Assembly: GCA_003155795.1 (NCBI GenBank) | Contig: PMEM01000068.1 | Span: forward strand, 8,220 to 42,805 | Length of the DNA stretch: 34,586 nucleotides | Source: Gemmatimonadota bacterium | GTDB taxonomy: Bacteria > Gemmatimonadota > Gemmatimonadetes > Gemmatimonadales > Gemmatimonadaceae | Direction of reading: 5' to 3' | Shown here: piece after piece, positions 9,601 through 17,808 of the stretch | Layout of the letters: every line of letters begins with the position of its first letter | Numbering within the stretch: the first letter of the stretch is position 1 | Position numbers and translations under genes: made by a program | Notes under the pieces: model-generated | Told to the model about the DNA's origin: nothing | Seen by the model: the letters and a program-made list of their open reading frames with translations, nothing else | Databases searched by the model: none

Positions 9601-10221
9601 GAGGAAAGCAAGGCCGTCGATTTCCTCAGGCAGCAGCGCGCCGATCTGGACGAGGCTCGCGCCAAGTTGCATCAGGCAATTCGCGAGATCGATGCGACGG
9701 CTCGCGAGATGTTCCTCACCACCTTCGTTCAGGTCCGGGAGAACTTCCGCCATATCTTCATGACGTTGTTCGGTGGTGGCGACTGTGATGTGCGGCTTCA
9801 GAATCCGGACATGCCGCTGGACAGCGACATCGAGATACACGCATCGCCACGTGGCAAGAAGACGCAGCGCATACACTTGCTTTCGAGCGGCGAGCGAGCG
9901 CTCGTCGCACTGTCACTCCTCTTTGGCATCTTCCTGATGAAGCCCAGCCCGTTCTGCCTCATGGATGAGGTTGATGCTCCACTGGACGATCAGAACATTG
10001 GGCGGTTCGTCAGAATGCTCAATGAGTTCAAGGTGAATACGCAGTTTATCGTCATCACCCACAACCCACGCACGACGACCGAGTCTGCCGACGCCGTGTA
10101 CGGCGTAACCATGCAGGAGCCAGGTGTCTCATCAATCGTAAGTGTGCGTTTGCGCGGCCCTGCGGTTGAAGAGGCGATAGCTGGTTCGCTGTCGTCCGAA
10201 GCTGTGACGGCCGGAGTCTAA
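6691..10221 (+). CDS. smc: Chromosome segregation protein SMC
   Basis: SMC homodimers with ScpA/ScpB kleisin partners organise and separate chromosomes by ATP-driven loop handling. The 1176-residue protein has the full layout: N-terminal head starting MRLTKLELHGFKSFAD; Walker A GPNGSGKS at 31-38; a long Glu/Arg/Ala-rich coiled coil to about 500; a hinge at about 505-650 (GAILGPLSDYI, VHAVLVRDRAAADAI); the returning coil; and a C-terminal head with signature LSSGERALVALSLLFG near 1065 and Walker B PFCLMDEVDAPLDD near 1088. It starts at TTG, matching the family N-terminus exactly, with GGGAG about 11 bases upstream. The start immediately follows the stop of the SPOR/MinD-like gene. No scpA or scpB is present in this window. 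Confidence 0.97.
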   Translation: MRLTKLELHGFKSFADHTELVFEPGATAIVGPNGSGKSNVSDAVRWVLGEQRARTLRGGKMEDVIFQGSSARKAVNIAEVSLHFDNEDGGFKVPFREVVITRRLSRSGESDYFINRSPARLRDIHDMVRGTGLGADTGVVIESRMLDALLSDRPDDRRELFEEAAGIGLYRDRKRSTERRLEETTVDLARLGDLLNEKESHVRSLARQRKRAERHAELMARRFSVDVTLAAREMVAWSVELDELRDRLAALREGAPAEHAQVFAAEGARDSAHATRATAEGGRSELARLVAEQRERAQQLRGEIAVAEERRRNAVAHRERAEEERRERGDTAQRVEMELADAAASRAQVEIELAALSAQLGERTTSEEAARTALSAARGAVEHAERHARDLREQVHRLTMDRDAAERERQDILRRHEAIHTEQLQLFDAAALVGREAEEARVALDVARVRVVETSERNEVAEAAVRAAREADVVARTDALRAEESHAALEGRAHALQALERERVGLAPAAAKLLRERGKFDQGAILGPLSDYISADSLPAALIERYLGATVHAVLVRDRAAADAIRAWHVSTQPGPLLLLPVDTQFADNSTGSDDDLAALVNATDSSAAGWVRALLGQVRPVEEATAFIDSRGAIWLPATVAGPGPLRRRAELTDITREMETAKAALLHATSIATSARGTLDAAMVSAASAADAAAVAAREARRAEEVVNEIVRRHQRATREVSEAELALAKLSDRAAALVLRGQEIDAEINRITEASRVQDAALLDHRRALSESERAHDETRELRTAAQVQQAQAQARAQVVADRERRLSEEQTMATSRLSALQTELSTLSQDDAALTSQLADWALDLEARDGVLRDTESQLADAERAVRTADEALSEADHALDQVRRGAAQASEQLHATELRHTELSGRKTAIRERLETEWRRPLEELLSETTPLEDEEEALRAEAADLRAQLESLGQVNPLAIEEHQEESKAVDFLRQQRADLDEARAKLHQAIREIDATAREMFLTTFVQVRENFRHIFMTLFGGGDCDVRLQNPDMPLDSDIEIHASPRGKKTQRIHLLSSGERALVALSLLFGIFLMKPSPFCLMDEVDAPLDDQNIGRFVRMLNEFKVNTQFIVITHNPRTTTESADAVYGVTMQEPGVSSIVSVRLRGPAVEEAIAGSLSSEAVTAGV

Positions 10222-10284
10222 TGCGCCAGCCTGTGTCCGTGTGTGACACACCCGCTAAACGCAATACCTGAGATTGAGAGCATC

Positions 10285-11319
10285 ATGCTTGTAGTCATGC
10301 GCCACGGCGCTCCCGCGGCAGACGTCGAACGTGTCGTCGCGGTTATCGAGGAAATGGGATACGGCGCACATCCAATGCCCGGTGCACAACGTACCGCTGT
10401 TGGAATCGTCGGCAACGATGGTCGGGTCGATGCGGGTCGAATCGAAGCTCTGCCCAGCGTCGTTCGCATCATCCATGTCACTCAGCCGTACAAGCAGGTT
10501 TCGCGCGAGTGGCGCGACGAACCGACCATTGTTACAATTGCACCCGGTGTCTCGTTCGGCGGCCGCGAAGTCCCGATCATCGCAGGCCCGTGCTCAGTCG
10601 AGTCTGAAGCGCAGATCATTCGCGCGGCGGAAATTGCCAGAGATGCCGGAGCCAGTGCACTCCGCGGCGGAGCATTCAAGCCGCGCAGCTCACCATACTC
10701 GTTCCAGGGACTCGGCCTCGAAGGATTGCGTATGCTAGTCCGTGCACGCGAGGAAACCGGAATGCCGATCGTCACGGAGGCGATGGACGACGAAGGCGCA
10801 CGACTGGTTGCGGAACACGCCGACTGCATCCAGATCGGCGCGCGCAACATGCAGAACTACTCTCTCCTGAAAACCGTCGGACGGCTGGACCGACCCGTGT
10901 TACTCAAGCGCGGAATGGCAGCGACGATTTCCGACCTGCTGCTCAGCGCCGAATACATCCTGTCCGAAGGGAACGGAAACGTGATCCTTTGCGAACGTGG
11001 CGTCCGTACGTTCGATCCGGCTGTTCGCAACATGTTCGATCTCACGGCCATTCCACTTGTGCACGGGCTGTCGCACTTGCCGATCGTCGCCGACCCAAGC
11101 CACGGAACCGGGCTGCGCGACATGGTCATGCCGATGGCGCGTGCCGCCGTAGCAGCGGGTGCCGATGGCATCCTTGTCGAGATGCATCCCGAGCCGGATC
11201 GTGCACTCTCCGACGGCGCTCAATCGCTGTACCCGGCGCAGTTTGTTGCACTCATGCAGGAACTGCGCGGTGTCGCGAGCGCGATTGGCAGATCCTTGCC
11301 AGCGCCGCGAAACAACTAA
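10285..11319 (+). CDS. aroF: 3-deoxy-7-phosphoheptulonate synthase (DAHP synthase, type I-beta)
   Basis: This enzyme condenses phosphoenolpyruvate with erythrose 4-phosphate, the first step of the shikimate pathway to aromatic amino acids. Residues 1-70 form the ferredoxin-like regulatory domain known from the Thermotoga-type enzyme (MLVVMRHGA to [11 protein letters not shown]). The barrel follows with [10 protein letters not shown] (98-107), [48 protein letters not shown] and VADPSHGTG, all substrate or metal sites. I chose the ATG at 10285 because it matches the conserved family start and has GAGAG just upstream. A GTG at 10243 would add 14 residues with no family match. The gene follows smc by 63 bases and precedes lolA on the same strand, an unusual mix of functions. 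Confidence 0.94.
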   Translation: MLVVMRHGAPAADVERVVAVIEEMGYGAHPMPGAQRTAVGIVGNDGRVDAGRIEALPSVVRIIHVTQPYKQVSREWRDEPTIVTIAPGVSFGGREVPIIAGPCSVESEAQIIRAAEIARDAGASALRGGAFKPRSSPYSFQGLGLEGLRMLVRAREETGMPIVTEAMDDEGARLVAEHADCIQIGARNMQNYSLLKTVGRLDRPVLLKRGMAATISDLLLSAEYILSEGNGNVILCERGVRTFDPAVRNMFDLTAIPLVHGLSHLPIVADPSHGTGLRDMVMPMARAAVAAGADGILVEMHPEPDRALSDGAQSLYPAQFVALMQELRGVASAIGRSLPAPRNN

Positions 11320-11372
11320 AGTTGGAGACCCGTCCCGGGAACGTAAGTACACCGAACGGGTATCTCACCGTC

Positions 11373-12071
11373 ATGCCGTCCTTCAGCGTCACTGTCCTGT
11401 CACTGGTCACGTTGTTGTGCACCACCGCTCTGGGTGCACAACAACCGGAAGCAACACTCAAGCGCGCGATAGCCGCTTACAACGGTGCGGCATCGATCTC
11501 GGTCCAGTTCAACCAGACAGTAACCAATCCACTGACGAGTCGGGCGCTGACCACCAGTGGCGAACTTGTGCGGAAGCCCCCCAACCTGCTGTCAATTTCG
11601 TTCAACGGCAAGGACCCCGATCGTATCGTCTCCGATGGGTCGGAGCTCTGGGTTTACTTGCCAAGCACTGCGCCCGGCCAGGTAATAAAGATTCCTGCCG
11701 CCGCCGGCGAGTCTGGCATGCTCATCGATCCCATGGGCCAGATTCTATCGGCTCCCGCGGGCAGCTACACGATCACCGATGCTGGCACTGCGAAAATCCG
11801 TGGTCGCGCTACACACGCCATAACGTTGGCACCAAAATCCAGTTCTTCGCTATTCAACAGTGCAACACTCTGGGTGGATGACTCAACCGGGTTGGTCTGG
11901 CAGCTTGAATCAACGGAACCGAGCGGTCTGGTACGAAAGATCACAGTAACGCAATTCCGGACCAATGTGGCGGTACCGCGGTCAACCTTCCAGTTTACGC
12001 CGCCGGCCAACGTTCGCGTGATTGACGGTGGTGGAATGCTCGGCGGTCAGGGAAGCGGCGGCCCGCGTTAG
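11373..12071 (+). CDS. lolA: Outer-membrane lipoprotein carrier protein LolA
   Basis: LolA takes lipoproteins from the inner-membrane LolCDE transporter and carries them across the periplasm. The 232-residue protein starts with a signal peptide (MPSFSVTVLSLVTLLCTTALGA, cut before QQPE). The mature part shows family features: an early helix with TLKRAIAAYNGAASISVQFNQTV, the LVRKPPNLLSISFNGKDPDRIVSDGSELWVYLP segment around residues 70-100, and later LAPK and LWVDDSTGLVWQLE strands near the C-terminus. It is slightly longer than usual owing to a Gly-rich tail (GGGMLGGQGSGG). No clear Shine-Dalgarno is seen before the ATG. The last 90 bases overlap the 3' end of the convergent DUF2520 gene. The frame stays open upstream to 10989, but that part lies over aroF and lacks a signal peptide. 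Confidence 0.87.
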   Translation: MPSFSVTVLSLVTLLCTTALGAQQPEATLKRAIAAYNGAASISVQFNQTVTNPLTSRALTTSGELVRKPPNLLSISFNGKDPDRIVSDGSELWVYLPSTAPGQVIKIPAAAGESGMLIDPMGQILSAPAGSYTITDAGTAKIRGRATHAITLAPKSSSSLFNSATLWVDDSTGLVWQLESTEPSGLVRKITVTQFRTNVAVPRSTFQFTPPANVRVIDGGGMLGGQGSGGPR

Positions 12072-12839
12072 CGCGTCATAGACGGCTAGCGTCTCTGGAT
12101 CGTAGCTGAGTGCAGCGCGATGCGATGAGATTGCTTCCGTGTCGCCCCGCGCCGCAGGACCTGTCAGCACCTCGGTCGGCGATCCGTATTCGAGATTGCC
12201 GACCGCGCCAGCCATCAGTCGCTGAACCACCTGCTCAGCAGCGTGCGATTCCATGCCTGACTGGGAAAGAAGTCGCGCAGCGAGCGCAGCGAGCACCACT
12301 GGAAAGTTGGACGCCATCACTGCCGCGGTGTGATACGCAGCCTTGCCACCAACAGGAATATTCACGGTGCGCGCGCCGATCGCCGCTGCCAGACGCCGCG
12401 CGGTCGCGCAGGCCACTGGATCACCATCTATCCCAACCCAGCCGTCGTGCAGCATCGCAGCGCCTCGCTCGGCCGTTGAAAACGGGGCCAGTGGGTGAAA
12501 CGTGCCGCATGGAAATCCAGCCGCGCGCAAGTCATTCAATGCCGGCGGGCTAACCGTCCCCGATGTATGCAGCACGATGGTGCCACGCGTAAGTGGTGAG
12601 CTCTTGTCCTTTGCTGCGACCGCCAGAGCGTGGCACACATCGTTCAGCGCAGTGTCGGACACAGCGATGATAACGACGTTCGCCTCGCTCATCACCTTTG
12701 GATACGGACCGGATGTCGTCGCACCGTCACGCGGGCTCCTCGCGTGTACCCCAAGAACCTGCAAGGCAACGCTTCTGAATGCATAAGCGAGCCCGCGGCC
12801 AACCTTCCCCGCGCCAATGATGAAGACGCGCTCGCTCAC
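11982..12839 (-). CDS. Rossmann-fold DUF2520-type oxidoreductase-like protein
   Basis: The N-terminus has a nucleotide-binding Rossmann motif, VFIIGAGKVGRGLAYAF, followed by a NADP/F420-reductase-like fold with VVIIAVSD and IVLHTSGT strands. The C-terminal half carries the DUF2520 hallmarks GTFHPLAPFS and VGGKAAYHTAAVMASNFPVVL. Members often resemble ketopantoate or pyrroline-carboxylate reductases, but the substrate is not known, so I do not assign one. At 285 residues its length is normal. Its ATG overlaps the stop of the S41 protease gene (ATGA), making it the last gene of the prfA-to-here run. The last 29 codons overlap the tail of lolA on the other strand; this tail (HANVGRRRKLEG) lies beyond the recognisable domain. 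Confidence 0.88.
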   Translation of the reverse strand: MSERVFIIGAGKVGRGLAYAFRSVALQVLGVHARSPRDGATTSGPYPKVMSEANVVIIAVSDTALNDVCHALAVAAKDKSSPLTRGTIVLHTSGTVSPPALNDLRAAGFPCGTFHPLAPFSTAERGAAMLHDGWVGIDGDPVACATARRLAAAIGARTVNIPVGGKAAYHTAAVMASNFPVVLAALAARLLSQSGMESHAAEQVVQRLMAGAVGNLEYGSPTEVLTGPAARGDTEAISSHRAALSYDPETLAVYDALTRAAASLTAEHSTTVNHANVGRRRKLEG

Positions 12840-14428
12840 TCCCTCGTCCGCGTACCCTGCATTTCAGCAGCCCTGCGGAGCGCATCAGCCTGCGAATGCG
12901 ACGCGGCGAGCAGTTGTTCAGCCGACTTCAGTACGCGATCGTCAGCCGCCTTCCTCATGAACTCAGCATCCGCGCCGAATACATACCGCGCCACTTCATA
13001 TGAAAACAGCCGCGAGACAAGCGGCGCCGCATCGTCGAACGTACTCCTCGGGACATCGACAGTGCGCGCCTTCATCTGGCGGTAGATCTCACTGAGCATC
13101 GCACTGCTCACCACGAAGTTGGGCGACTTGATCGAATTACTCGCCTTGAGCTGCAACGCGTAAGCCGTAAGTGCGTCGTGGAACAGTGAGACGTTCGGAC
13201 CAAGCGCCCGCATCAACGCAAGGTTCTCGGCCGGAGCGACGGTATCAGCAATCACCAGGTCCGGCGTGATGCCGCCGCCACCTAGCACCACACGTCCACT
13301 TGCTGTCTTGTACTTGGGACGTGGTGGCGCACTATCGAGCTCGTCTTCACCGGGTACAGGTGCCGGGTGCGCTATTGAACGACCGAGCGGCGTCAGCCAG
13401 CGCGCGGTTGTAAGACGCACGGCGCCGCCAGCCTTCACCGGGAACACATGCTGCACGCTACCCTTGCCGTACGTTGTAGAACCCAGCACAACTGCCCTGT
13501 CGTGATCCTGCAGAGCACCAGCGACCACTTCAGCGGCGCTGGCAGACTTCCCATCTACAAGCACGACGATCTGGAGATTCGGCCATCTTTGCGCAGTGCT
13601 GTCCGTGAACACGACGTCGTCGACAGAATCACGGCCGGACGTACTGGCGATTCTCTCGCCACGATCCAGGAACAGATCTGACACCGCGACTCCCTGCGCG
13701 AGTAATCCACCGGGGTTCGCACGCAGATCGAGGGTCAGCGAGGTCGCCCCGAGTTTGACCAGCGAATCGACCGTATGGCTGAGTTCATTTGCCGTTGAGT
13801 CGCTGAATACTGCCAGCGCAACGTAACCGATGTGTGAATCAAGCAAAGCAGCTCGCTTGATTGCGCTGTGATGAATCGCCGCACGCACAAGCGTCAGCGC
13901 GATGGACGCAGCCGATCCCGGATGCTGAATTACGAGATTGACCGGAGATCCCGGCGGTCCACGAAGAAGCTGCTGCACTTCTTCCGCGGTCCAGTTGTTC
14001 ACTACCTTGCCATCGATCTGAGCGATGCGGTCGCCGGTTAGAATGCCGGCACGCTCACCCGGGCCACCGGGCAGCGGACTCACAACTACAAGCGATCCAT
14101 CACGTACGTCCACCTGCAAGCCAATTCCGGCATAGTTCCCCGTGGTGCGCTCGGCCAACCGCGACGCGCGGTCCTCATTCAGATAAGTGTCGTATGGATC
14201 GTCAAGCCCCGACAACATTCCATCGAGCGCCATCTGATAGACATGCGCATCGCTGACGGTATCGACGTAATCATCGCGGACCGCTGCCCGGACCTGTTCG
14301 AACAACTTGCTTCCGTTCACCCGCGTGCTCTTCGCGCCGCGCTGGAACATCCAGGCTCCGGCCACCAGCGCAATTGCCAGGATCGATGCAAGAACGATCG
14401 TCTTCGGCCTGGTGCGTCCCTCAGTCAA
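12836..14428 (-). CDS. S41-family C-terminal processing peptidase with PDZ domain
   Basis: Carboxy-terminal processing proteases cut periplasmic proteins near their C-terminus and often trim cell-wall hydrolases or lipoproteins. The 530-residue protein has an N-terminal membrane anchor (about residues 9-27, TIVLASILAIALVAGAWMF), a helical region with the LDDPYDTYL motif, and a PDZ domain at about 95-180 containing GIGLQVDV and GPGERAGILTGDRI. The protease core follows, with LDLRANPGG, catalytic Ser297 in KSASAAE, and the general-base Lys322 in TYGKG, so the dyad is complete. The C-terminal 130 residues are a helical extension seen in many CtpA-like enzymes. It overlaps both tmk upstream and the DUF2520 gene downstream by 4 nt. 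Confidence 0.95.
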   Translation of the reverse strand: MTEGRTRPKTIVLASILAIALVAGAWMFQRGAKSTRVNGSKLFEQVRAAVRDDYVDTVSDAHVYQMALDGMLSGLDDPYDTYLNEDRASRLAERTTGNYAGIGLQVDVRDGSLVVVSPLPGGPGERAGILTGDRIAQIDGKVVNNWTAEEVQQLLRGPPGSPVNLVIQHPGSAASIALTLVRAAIHHSAIKRAALLDSHIGYVALAVFSDSTANELSHTVDSLVKLGATSLTLDLRANPGGLLAQGVAVSDLFLDRGERIASTSGRDSVDDVVFTDSTAQRWPNLQIVVLVDGKSASAAEVVAGALQDHDRAVVLGSTTYGKGSVQHVFPVKAGGAVRLTTARWLTPLGRSIAHPAPVPGEDELDSAPPRPKYKTASGRVVLGGGGITPDLVIADTVAPAENLALMRALGPNVSLFHDALTAYALQLKASNSIKSPNFVVSSAMLSEIYRQMKARTVDVPRSTFDDAAPLVSRLFSYEVARYVFGADAEFMRKAADDRVLKSAEQLLAASHSQADALRRAAEMQGTRTRE

Positions 14429-15117
14429 TTTGCCGCCCCCTGATGCACATCCGCGATGAGCCCTGACTGAAGTCGGGGCGCAAGAAACCGCGCTATTCCA
14501 TCGACGATGCGTGCGAACACTTCGTCCTCCGATCCGCTCGCGTCAATTCCCACAATGGGACCGCACTCGGGATGCGCCAACTGCCACTCGGGCGTCACGG
14601 ATTCATCGAAAGCTGCCCCGACGCGTGTGTGGAAATCACTACCCAATTGTTCCATGTAATCGTGTGCTGCTCGTTTGCCGGCACGTGCCAGGCCGTCGGC
14701 CATCGGGAGGCCGAGTACGATTGTTATTGTCGGTACGATATCCGCCACCGCCAACTTGTTAGCGGCCACGACTTCGGAAGCAGCGAGACCGCGTCCGTGA
14801 ATCTGATATGCATACGTTGAAAGAAAGAACCTGTCGAGCACCACGATAGTTCCGGCATCGAGCGCCGGCTCGACCCGCTCGCTTATCAACTGCGCGCGGG
14901 ATGCCATGAACAACAACGCCTCGGCGCGCGGCGTGATGCTGCGAAAAGGCTCGAGAAGAACGCTTCTGATGGACTCGCCGAGCGATGTACCGCCAGGTTC
15001 GCGGAGGTGCACACACGCATGACCGTGCCGCTCAAGGGCAGCGACAAGACGACGAGCCTGCGTCGTCTTCCCGACCCCTTCAGCACCCTCGAATACGATG
15101 AGTGGTCCGCGCGTCAC
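14425..15117 (-). CDS. tmk: Thymidylate kinase
   Basis: Thymidylate kinase phosphorylates dTMP to dTDP for DNA synthesis. The 230-residue protein has the P-loop GAEGVGKT (11-18), the REPGGT substrate motif (39-44), and the DRF variant of the DR(Y/F) motif at 95-97 followed by STYAYQ. The LID region reads RAGKRAAHDYME: the usual Asp-Arg pair is Asp-Tyr, while Arg residues remain on the amino side. Length is at the upper end for the family because of a short C-terminal tail. It starts five bases after the YlbF-like gene and overlaps the S41 protease start by 4 nt. Confidence 0.95.
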   Translation of the reverse strand: MTRGPLIVFEGAEGVGKTTQARRLVAALERHGHACVHLREPGGTSLGESIRSVLLEPFRSITPRAEALLFMASRAQLISERVEPALDAGTIVVLDRFFLSTYAYQIHGRGLAASEVVAANKLAVADIVPTITIVLGLPMADGLARAGKRAAHDYMEQLGSDFHTRVGAAFDESVTPEWQLAHPECGPIVGIDASGSEDEVFARIVDGIARFLAPRLQSGLIADVHQGAAN

Positions 15118-15122
15118 GAAGT

Positions 15123-15479
15123 TCAGCCCAGTGTGATGATGGAACTCTGTGCGCCCTTCGTAATTCCGTCACTGATCCAGTCGTTCACGCGGCGCATGAC
15201 CTTGTCCAGATTTTCCTGCGCAACTGCGACTCGCTGATACGCGTCGTTTGATTGCACCTTCGTCAGCAGATCGTCCAGCGTCTTCTCCATGTCCTCGGTC
15301 GGCTCTTCGCCACGCTGGATCATGGCCTGAGCCTCACGGCGCAGACCTTCCATTTGCTTGAGCACCGCTGTCGCGTCTGCATCCGCCGTGAGCCCTTCGT
15401 TCGCGCGAGTCACCGCGCGGTATTCATCGCTCTGCCCGATCAATCTGCCGAGCTCACGAGCCTTCTCTTCAAGTGCCAT
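15123..15479 (-). CDS. YlbF/YmcA-family protein
   Basis: This 118-residue, almost wholly helical protein matches the YlbF/YmcA (RicF/RicA) family pattern: an N-terminal EKARELGRLIGQSDEYRAV segment followed by a long amphipathic helix with repeated acidic/basic residues and a final VAQENLDKVMRRVNDWI helix. In Bacillus subtilis such proteins form the Y-complex, which directs RNase Y and affects competence and biofilm genes. Whether that function holds here is unknown. The gene sits between prmC and tmk with gaps of 9 and 5 bases, so it is firmly within the translation/nucleotide operon. Confidence 0.85.
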   Translation of the reverse strand: MALEEKARELGRLIGQSDEYRAVTRANEGLTADADATAVLKQMEGLRREAQAMIQRGEEPTEDMEKTLDDLLTKVQSNDAYQRVAVAQENLDKVMRRVNDWISDGITKGAQSSIITLG

Positions 15480-15488
15480 AGTGTACTC

Positions 15489-16367
15489 CTAGGTGCGTCG
15501 GGCGACAACAAACCGCTCGCGCCCTGCGAGGTCCAGCCGGACAGCGATCTCGCGATACCGCGGATCGACCGCCAGCGCTTCGGCGGCGAGCGACGCTCGC
15601 CGCGCATCAACTTCAAGTGCAAGAACGCCATCCTGCTGGAGCAGGTCCGCCGCGCCGCGAATAATAGCGGCTGTCGCGAGCATTCCGTCCGGCCCACTCA
15701 GGAGCGCCAGGCTCGGCTCCCAGTCGCGAACGCTGGCCGGAAGCTCGGCGGCCTCATGATATGCAATGTAAGGGGGGTTCGAGACAATTACCGAGGCCCG
15801 AAGCTCGCGCACCGGAGACAGTAACGAACCTTGCCGGAACTCCACCGGGACCCTGAGCGCGCCGGCTAGCCGGGCTGCATTCTGCCTGGCGACGGCGATG
15901 GCATCCGCGGAAAGATCCGTGGCCACAACCCGGTCGAAGACCCCTTCGCTGGCCAGCGACAGCGCGATGGCCCCTGATCCAGTGCCGATGTCCATTGCGC
16001 ATCCACGCAACCCCGCCGCCATCCGGAGGACTTCATCCACCAGCCCCTCGGTCTCGGGACGAGGGATGAGCACCCGCTCGTCAACATCCAGCGTCAGATG
16101 CCGGAAAGACGCACGGCGCACCGCATAGGCGAATGGAGCCCCGCGCTGAAGCCGCGCTACCGCTTTCCGCGCGGCCAGGCAGACGGCGTCGTCGATTCCT
16201 TCGGCACCATTTGCCGATGGCCAGAACCTCGGAACGTCAAGCAACGCGGCGATGATATCGTGTGACACCCGCGGCGATGTGTCGGCCAACAACAATTGCA
16301 ATTCAGTCGTAAGCGCTGCGACACTGCGTAGGTCCGCGCGCGCAGCGCGCCCGGCGCCATCATTCAC
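15489..16367 (-). CDS. prmC: Release factor glutamine N5-methyltransferase PrmC
   Basis: PrmC methylates the Gln of the GGQ motif in release factors RF1 and RF2, raising termination efficiency. The 292-residue protein has a helical N-terminal substrate domain with the family's GAPFAY and [20 protein letters not shown] block (ending at 107), a SAM-binding [14 protein letters not shown] motif (126-139), and the catalytic NPPY tetrad at 197-200. Its ATG overlaps the end of prfA, its substrate gene, by 8 nt, the classical prfA-prmC pairing. Confidence 0.96.
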   Translation of the reverse strand: MNDGAGRAARADLRSVAALTTELQLLLADTSPRVSHDIIAALLDVPRFWPSANGAEGIDDAVCLAARKAVARLQRGAPFAYAVRRASFRHLTLDVDERVLIPRPETEGLVDEVLRMAAGLRGCAMDIGTGSGAIALSLASEGVFDRVVATDLSADAIAVARQNAARLAGALRVPVEFRQGSLLSPVRELRASVIVSNPPYIAYHEAAELPASVRDWEPSLALLSGPDGMLATAAIIRGAADLLQQDGVLALEVDARRASLAAEALAVDPRYREIAVRLDLAGRERFVVARRT

Positions 16368-17427
16368 CGCTCAATCTCTCCTCGACGTCCGCCATGCGCA
16401 ACGCGTCGATGAATGGCTCAATGCCGCCATTCATGATTGCCGCTAGATCATGCGAGGTGAGCCCGATGCGATGATCCGTCACGCGACTCTGTGGAAAGTT
16501 GTACGTCCTGATCTTCGCGGATCGGTCACCCGTTCCTACTTGCGTCTTGCGCATTCGAGCACGTGCTGCTTCACGTTCGGACAGCCGCGCGTCGAGTAGC
16601 CGCGCGCGCAGTACTTCCATTCCCTTGAGCTTGTTCTGCAGTTGCGACTTCTGGTCCTGCTGCGAGACGACAATGCCAGATGGAATGTGCGTAATGCGCA
16701 CCGCTGAATCCGTTGTATTCACCGATTGCCCACCAGGACCGGACGAACGAAAGACATCGATGCGAAGATCCTTGTCTTCGATCCTTACGTCCACCTCCTC
16801 CGCCTCGGGGAGCACTGCCACAGTTGCCGCAGACGTGTGCGTCCTGCCCTGGCTCTCCGTAACGGGAACGCGCTGCACGCGATGCACTCCAGATTCCCAT
16901 CGCATTGCGCCGAACGCTCCGGTACCGACGATCTTGAAGATCACTTCCTTCACTCCGCCGAGTGTAGCCTCGGAGAGCGAAATGATTTCGAGCTTCCAGC
17001 GGCGACCCTCGCTGTAGCGCGTGTACATGCGCCAAAGTTCGGCGGCGAACAGTGCCGCCTCATCACCGCCAGTTCCGGCGCGGATCTCCACAATCGCGGG
17101 TCGATCATCCAGTGGGTCTGGTGGGAGCAAGGCTGGCTTCAAATCCAGCTCGATCTGCGCGATATCGTCTGTGAGCCGTTGCGCTTCAGCCTCTGCTTCC
17201 GACGCCATCTCGGGATCTTCAGACTGCGCCAGTTCCGTCACCTCGGCAAGCTCGCGCTCGGCACGATCAAGCCGATGCGCCAGCGAAACCACAGTTTCGA
17301 GTTGCCGGTGCTCGCGGCCCAGCTCAGCGAGTTTTTTAGAATCACGCGCAGTCGCCGGATCGCTCAGCTGAGTTTCGACTTCAGCCGCGCGCGCAATCGA
17401 CGTGGCGAGGCGGTCGCGAAGACTCAC
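16360..17427 (-). CDS. prfA: Peptide chain release factor 1
   Basis: RF1 reads UAA and UAG stop codons and triggers peptide release. The 355-residue protein has the PxT-type codon-recognition tripeptide PVT at 188-190 within [17 protein letters not shown], which marks RF1 rather than RF2, and the GGQ motif at 232-234 in [17 protein letters not shown]. The N-terminal helical domain and C-terminal domain are complete. The start is GTG, with AGGA six bases upstream; no in-frame ATG nearby fits the family N-terminus better. It lies 165 bases after rpmE, with an intrinsic terminator between them, so it probably has its own promoter or relies on read-through. Confidence 0.97.
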   Translation of the reverse strand: MSLRDRLATSIARAAEVETQLSDPATARDSKKLAELGREHRQLETVVSLAHRLDRAERELAEVTELAQSEDPEMASEAEAEAQRLTDDIAQIELDLKPALLPPDPLDDRPAIVEIRAGTGGDEAALFAAELWRMYTRYSEGRRWKLEIISLSEATLGGVKEVIFKIVGTGAFGAMRWESGVHRVQRVPVTESQGRTHTSAATVAVLPEAEEVDVRIEDKDLRIDVFRSSGPGGQSVNTTDSAVRITHIPSGIVVSQQDQKSQLQNKLKGMEVLRARLLDARLSEREAARARMRKTQVGTGDRSAKIRTYNFPQSRVTDHRIGLTSHDLAAIMNGGIEPFIDALRMADVEERLSGE

Positions 17428-17510
17428 TGCTGTTCCTGGCGAAATTTGCTGATCATGGCACGCGTAGAAATATTGCTCATTTGACTGGCGAAGGGAGTAC
17501 CGGCATCAAC

Positions 17511-17528
17511 GAGAGCAGAGACGCTCTC
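17511..17528 (-). other. Small stem-loop in the prfA leader
   Basis: GAGAGC and GCTCTC form a perfect 6-bp stem with a six-base loop between the rpmE terminator and prfA. It has no T run and no adjoining Shine-Dalgarno sequence. It may be chance or an mRNA-processing structure. Confidence 0.25.
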
Positions 17529-17545
17529 GGCGATGTCGAAAACAC

Positions 17546-17572
17546 GAAAGCCCACGACATTCGTGGGCCTTC
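17546..17572 (-). terminator. Intrinsic terminator after rpmE
   Basis: Arms at 17546-17557 and 17561-17572 pair over 12 positions with a single mismatch, closed by a three-base loop. Read on the minus strand, the core stem GCCCACGA/TCGTGGGC is followed by TTTCGTGTTTT, a broken T tract. It lies 20 bases beyond the rpmE stop, as expected for a ribosomal protein gene transcribed alone. Confidence 0.7.
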
Positions 17573-17592
17573 GATGATCGGGACGATCGCAG

Positions 17593-17808
17593 CTAAGCGG
17601 TCGCCTTCTCCTTTCTACCGTACTTCTGACGGAAGCGCTCGACGCGGCCTGCCGTGTCGACCATCTTGGCCTTGCCAGTGTAGAACGGATGGCAAACTGC
17701 ACAGATGTCAGTGCTGATGTTGGCGACCGTGGAGCGTGTCTCGAACGTATTTCCGCACGCACAGCTGACTTTCGCCGTGGCGTACAGGGGATGTATGTCT
17801 GGTTTCAT
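17593..17808 (-). CDS. rpmE: 50S ribosomal protein L31 (zinc-binding form)
   Basis: L31 helps hold the two ribosomal subunits together. The 71-residue protein begins [22 protein letters not shown] and carries four cysteines at 16, 18, 36 and 39 (CAC and CAVC), so it is the zinc-containing C+ form rather than the zinc-free paralogue. The HPFYTGK motif and a basic tail follow. AGAGG lies seven bases before the ATG. It is followed by an intrinsic terminator and then prfA, a neighbour also seen in other bacteria. Confidence 0.97.
   Translation of the reverse strand: MKPDIHPLYATAKVSCACGNTFETRSTVANISTDICAVCHPFYTGKAKMVDTAGRVERFRQKYGRKEKATA

Noticed and set aside
10239..10251. GTGTGTGACACAC palindrome between smc and aroF
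   Set aside because: Short, low-complexity and isolated; not enough for an operator call.
10243..10284. GTG start for DAHP synthase adding 14 residues
   Set aside because: The ATG at 10285 has a better ribosome site and matches the conserved N-terminus.
10989..11372. N-terminal extension of lolA reaching into aroF
   Set aside because: It lies inside the DAHP synthase gene and would bury the clear LolA signal peptide.
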